Positions 63,098-64,000 of a DNA stretch of 64,000 bases are shown here, piece by piece. The position numbers and the translations under genes are program-made. The stretch spans positions 104,286,227-104,350,226 of the forward strand of contig NC_092458.1 of NCBI RefSeq assembly GCF_047495875.1, given 5' to 3'. The notes under the pieces are model-generated. The model saw nothing but the letters and a program-made list of their open reading frames with translations. It was not told the DNA's origin and made no database searches. The stretch is from Pithys albifrons albifrons. Lineage: Eukaryota > Chordata > Aves > Passeriformes > Thamnophilidae. The stretch's first letter is position 1. Every line of letters starts with the position of its first letter.

Positions 63098-64000
63098 AAC
63101 CACTTAACATGCAAGAGATGGATCCAAGATTCCTGTCCTCTAACTTTTACAGCAAAGTAAGAAATTAATAAGACAGTCTGAAACTCCTCCCTCCTCCCAA
63201 TTTAGATTTATGAGAAAACACTCTTAATAAAATTTTATCTCCAGGCTACAAATCATGTACCTGTACTTCCAGAGGTGTGGGTTACTACCACTGATCATGA
63301 CCCCTTTAGAACTTTCCTATATGGTTAGAACATACTGTGTCAAATGCTCATCTGCATTCAAGAAGCTGGTTTGGGCTGGAATATAAGTCCCCAGCACAGA
63401 TAAATGCATCCCAGTAAGGACTTCAGCAGGCAATATTTTTAAGGGTTGTCTTGGGGCATTTGAAATATCCCACAAAGGTAAATTTAATTCTTCTGGCCAT
63501 TTTAACCCTGCATGTGTGCAGATTTTAGGTATTCTCTTTAATAATTCCGTTCATCCCTTCTACCTACTCAAATGCTTGAGCATGATAGAGGTTTGCAATC
63601 TTTCTTTTAGTTCTGAAATTTTAGAAAGTTGGTTGATTATTCCTGCTGTGAAACAGGACCTTCGTCTGATTCAGGTTCTTATACTTCATACTTAGGAATA
63701 ACTTCTTTAAGGAGAGCTTTTATTAATCTTCCTATGCCTGCTTTTCTTATTGGGAAAGCCTCCATCCATTCTTATAATTGGTCTACTACCACTAGAAAAT
63801 ATTTATATCCACATTTTGTAAAAACCTCAGTGTAGTTTACATGCAATCATCAGAATGAGAAGAAACAATTGACTTCCCAATTCATCCATAGGTTTTGTAT
63901 TTGAGAATTTCTGAAAGGTAGGACAGAAATCAGTAATTTTTTAGTGGCTATGTAAACAGCCAGTGCTGCTCATATTTGCTGTACTTGATTAGCTACTGTT
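63098..64000 (-). pseudogene. pol: Retroviral integrase (end of pol), broken
   Basis: Integrase joins viral DNA to the host chromosome with a D,D-35-E active site. Here the first catalytic position (63835-63837) reads AAC (Asn) in the context 'NYTEV', so the Asp is lost. 'GYKYFLVVVDQ' follows, then a stop (63772-63774). The second Asp (63664-63666) is kept in 'ESDEGP', 57 residues from the first position. The Glu (63558-63560) is kept in 'VEGMN', about 35 residues further on after at least one frameshift. A 'CPKTTLK' stretch in one frame and a tryptophan/proline-rich stretch at 63470-63508 in another match the end of the core. 'AVKVRGQESWIH' at about 63098-63154 is the C-terminal domain signature of gamma-type integrases. 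The N-terminal zinc-binding part (63930-64000) is only a trace. Inactive. Confidence 0.87.

Larger units (their letters stand above)
61346..64000 (-). mobile_element. Class I (gammaretrovirus-like) endogenous retrovirus, 3' part, decayed, runs off the window
   Basis: On the minus strand the order is integrase core, integrase C-terminal domain, env surface region (very diverged), env transmembrane subunit, then a terminal segment with AATAAA and an A-run. That is the pol-env-3' end order of a simple retrovirus. The C-terminal integrase signature and the CX6CC env motif point to a gamma-type virus. Every frame carries stops and frameshifts, so nothing can be expressed as a full protein. Gag, protease, RT and the 5' LTR, if present, lie beyond 64000. 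No accessory gene is visible. Confidence 0.85.

Overview
The window looks like nuclear DNA from a bird, most likely a neoavian. It is AT-rich and carries many 5'-truncated CR1 LINE pieces whose 3' ends show the avian 8-bp tail (ATTCTATG/ATTCTGTG type). It also holds several avian endogenous-retrovirus LTRs. I see no Alu, L1 or other mammalian repeats. I found no bacterial signature (operons, Shine-Dalgarno sites, long ORFs) and no host protein-coding exon I can defend. The longest open frames (about 100-130 codons) show no family signature and match chance expectation in 64 kb. The region is best read as a gene desert or the inside of a very large intron.

Layout: 1-556 is a CR1 copy (+) with a decayed reverse transcriptase fragment joined to its 3' end. 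3146-3712 is a CR1 3' end (-), and 5285-5394 and 12089-12205 are short CR1 tails (+). 7486-7499 is a good match to the CTCF core motif. 8961-9178 is a compound tetranucleotide microsatellite and 11081-11209 a GGTT/GTTT-rich tract. 19493-19880 is CR1 (+). 19881-35195 is long unique AT-rich sequence with a few stretches that resemble conserved noncoding elements. 35196-35584 is an LTR (-) with CCAAT, TATA and AATAAA spacing like an alpharetrovirus, followed by CR1 (+) at 35618-36019. 37481-37829 holds two CR1 pieces in opposite orientation that abut. 40517-40686 is A24 plus a long (GAAA)n array. 41715-42165 is CR1 (-). 50012-50604 is a near-complete LTR (-). 56118-56698 is a truncated LTR (-) abutting CR1 (+). 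59227-59650 is CR1 (-).

The right end (about 61346-64000) is the most structured part. It is a decayed class I (gammaretrovirus-like) endogenous retrovirus on the minus strand that runs off the window. It has an integrase core and C-terminal domain, then an env transmembrane subunit with a CX6CC motif and a membrane anchor, then a downstream segment ending in AATAAA, 14 nt and an A-run. All its reading frames are broken by stops and frameshifts.

Nothing here works together as a pathway. The content is transposon fossils, simple repeats and unassigned unique DNA. I do not see a convincing undescribed biological system. The best leads are the poly(A)-ended retrovirus copy, the alpharetrovirus-like LTR, the CTCF motif and the candidate conserved noncoding stretches.
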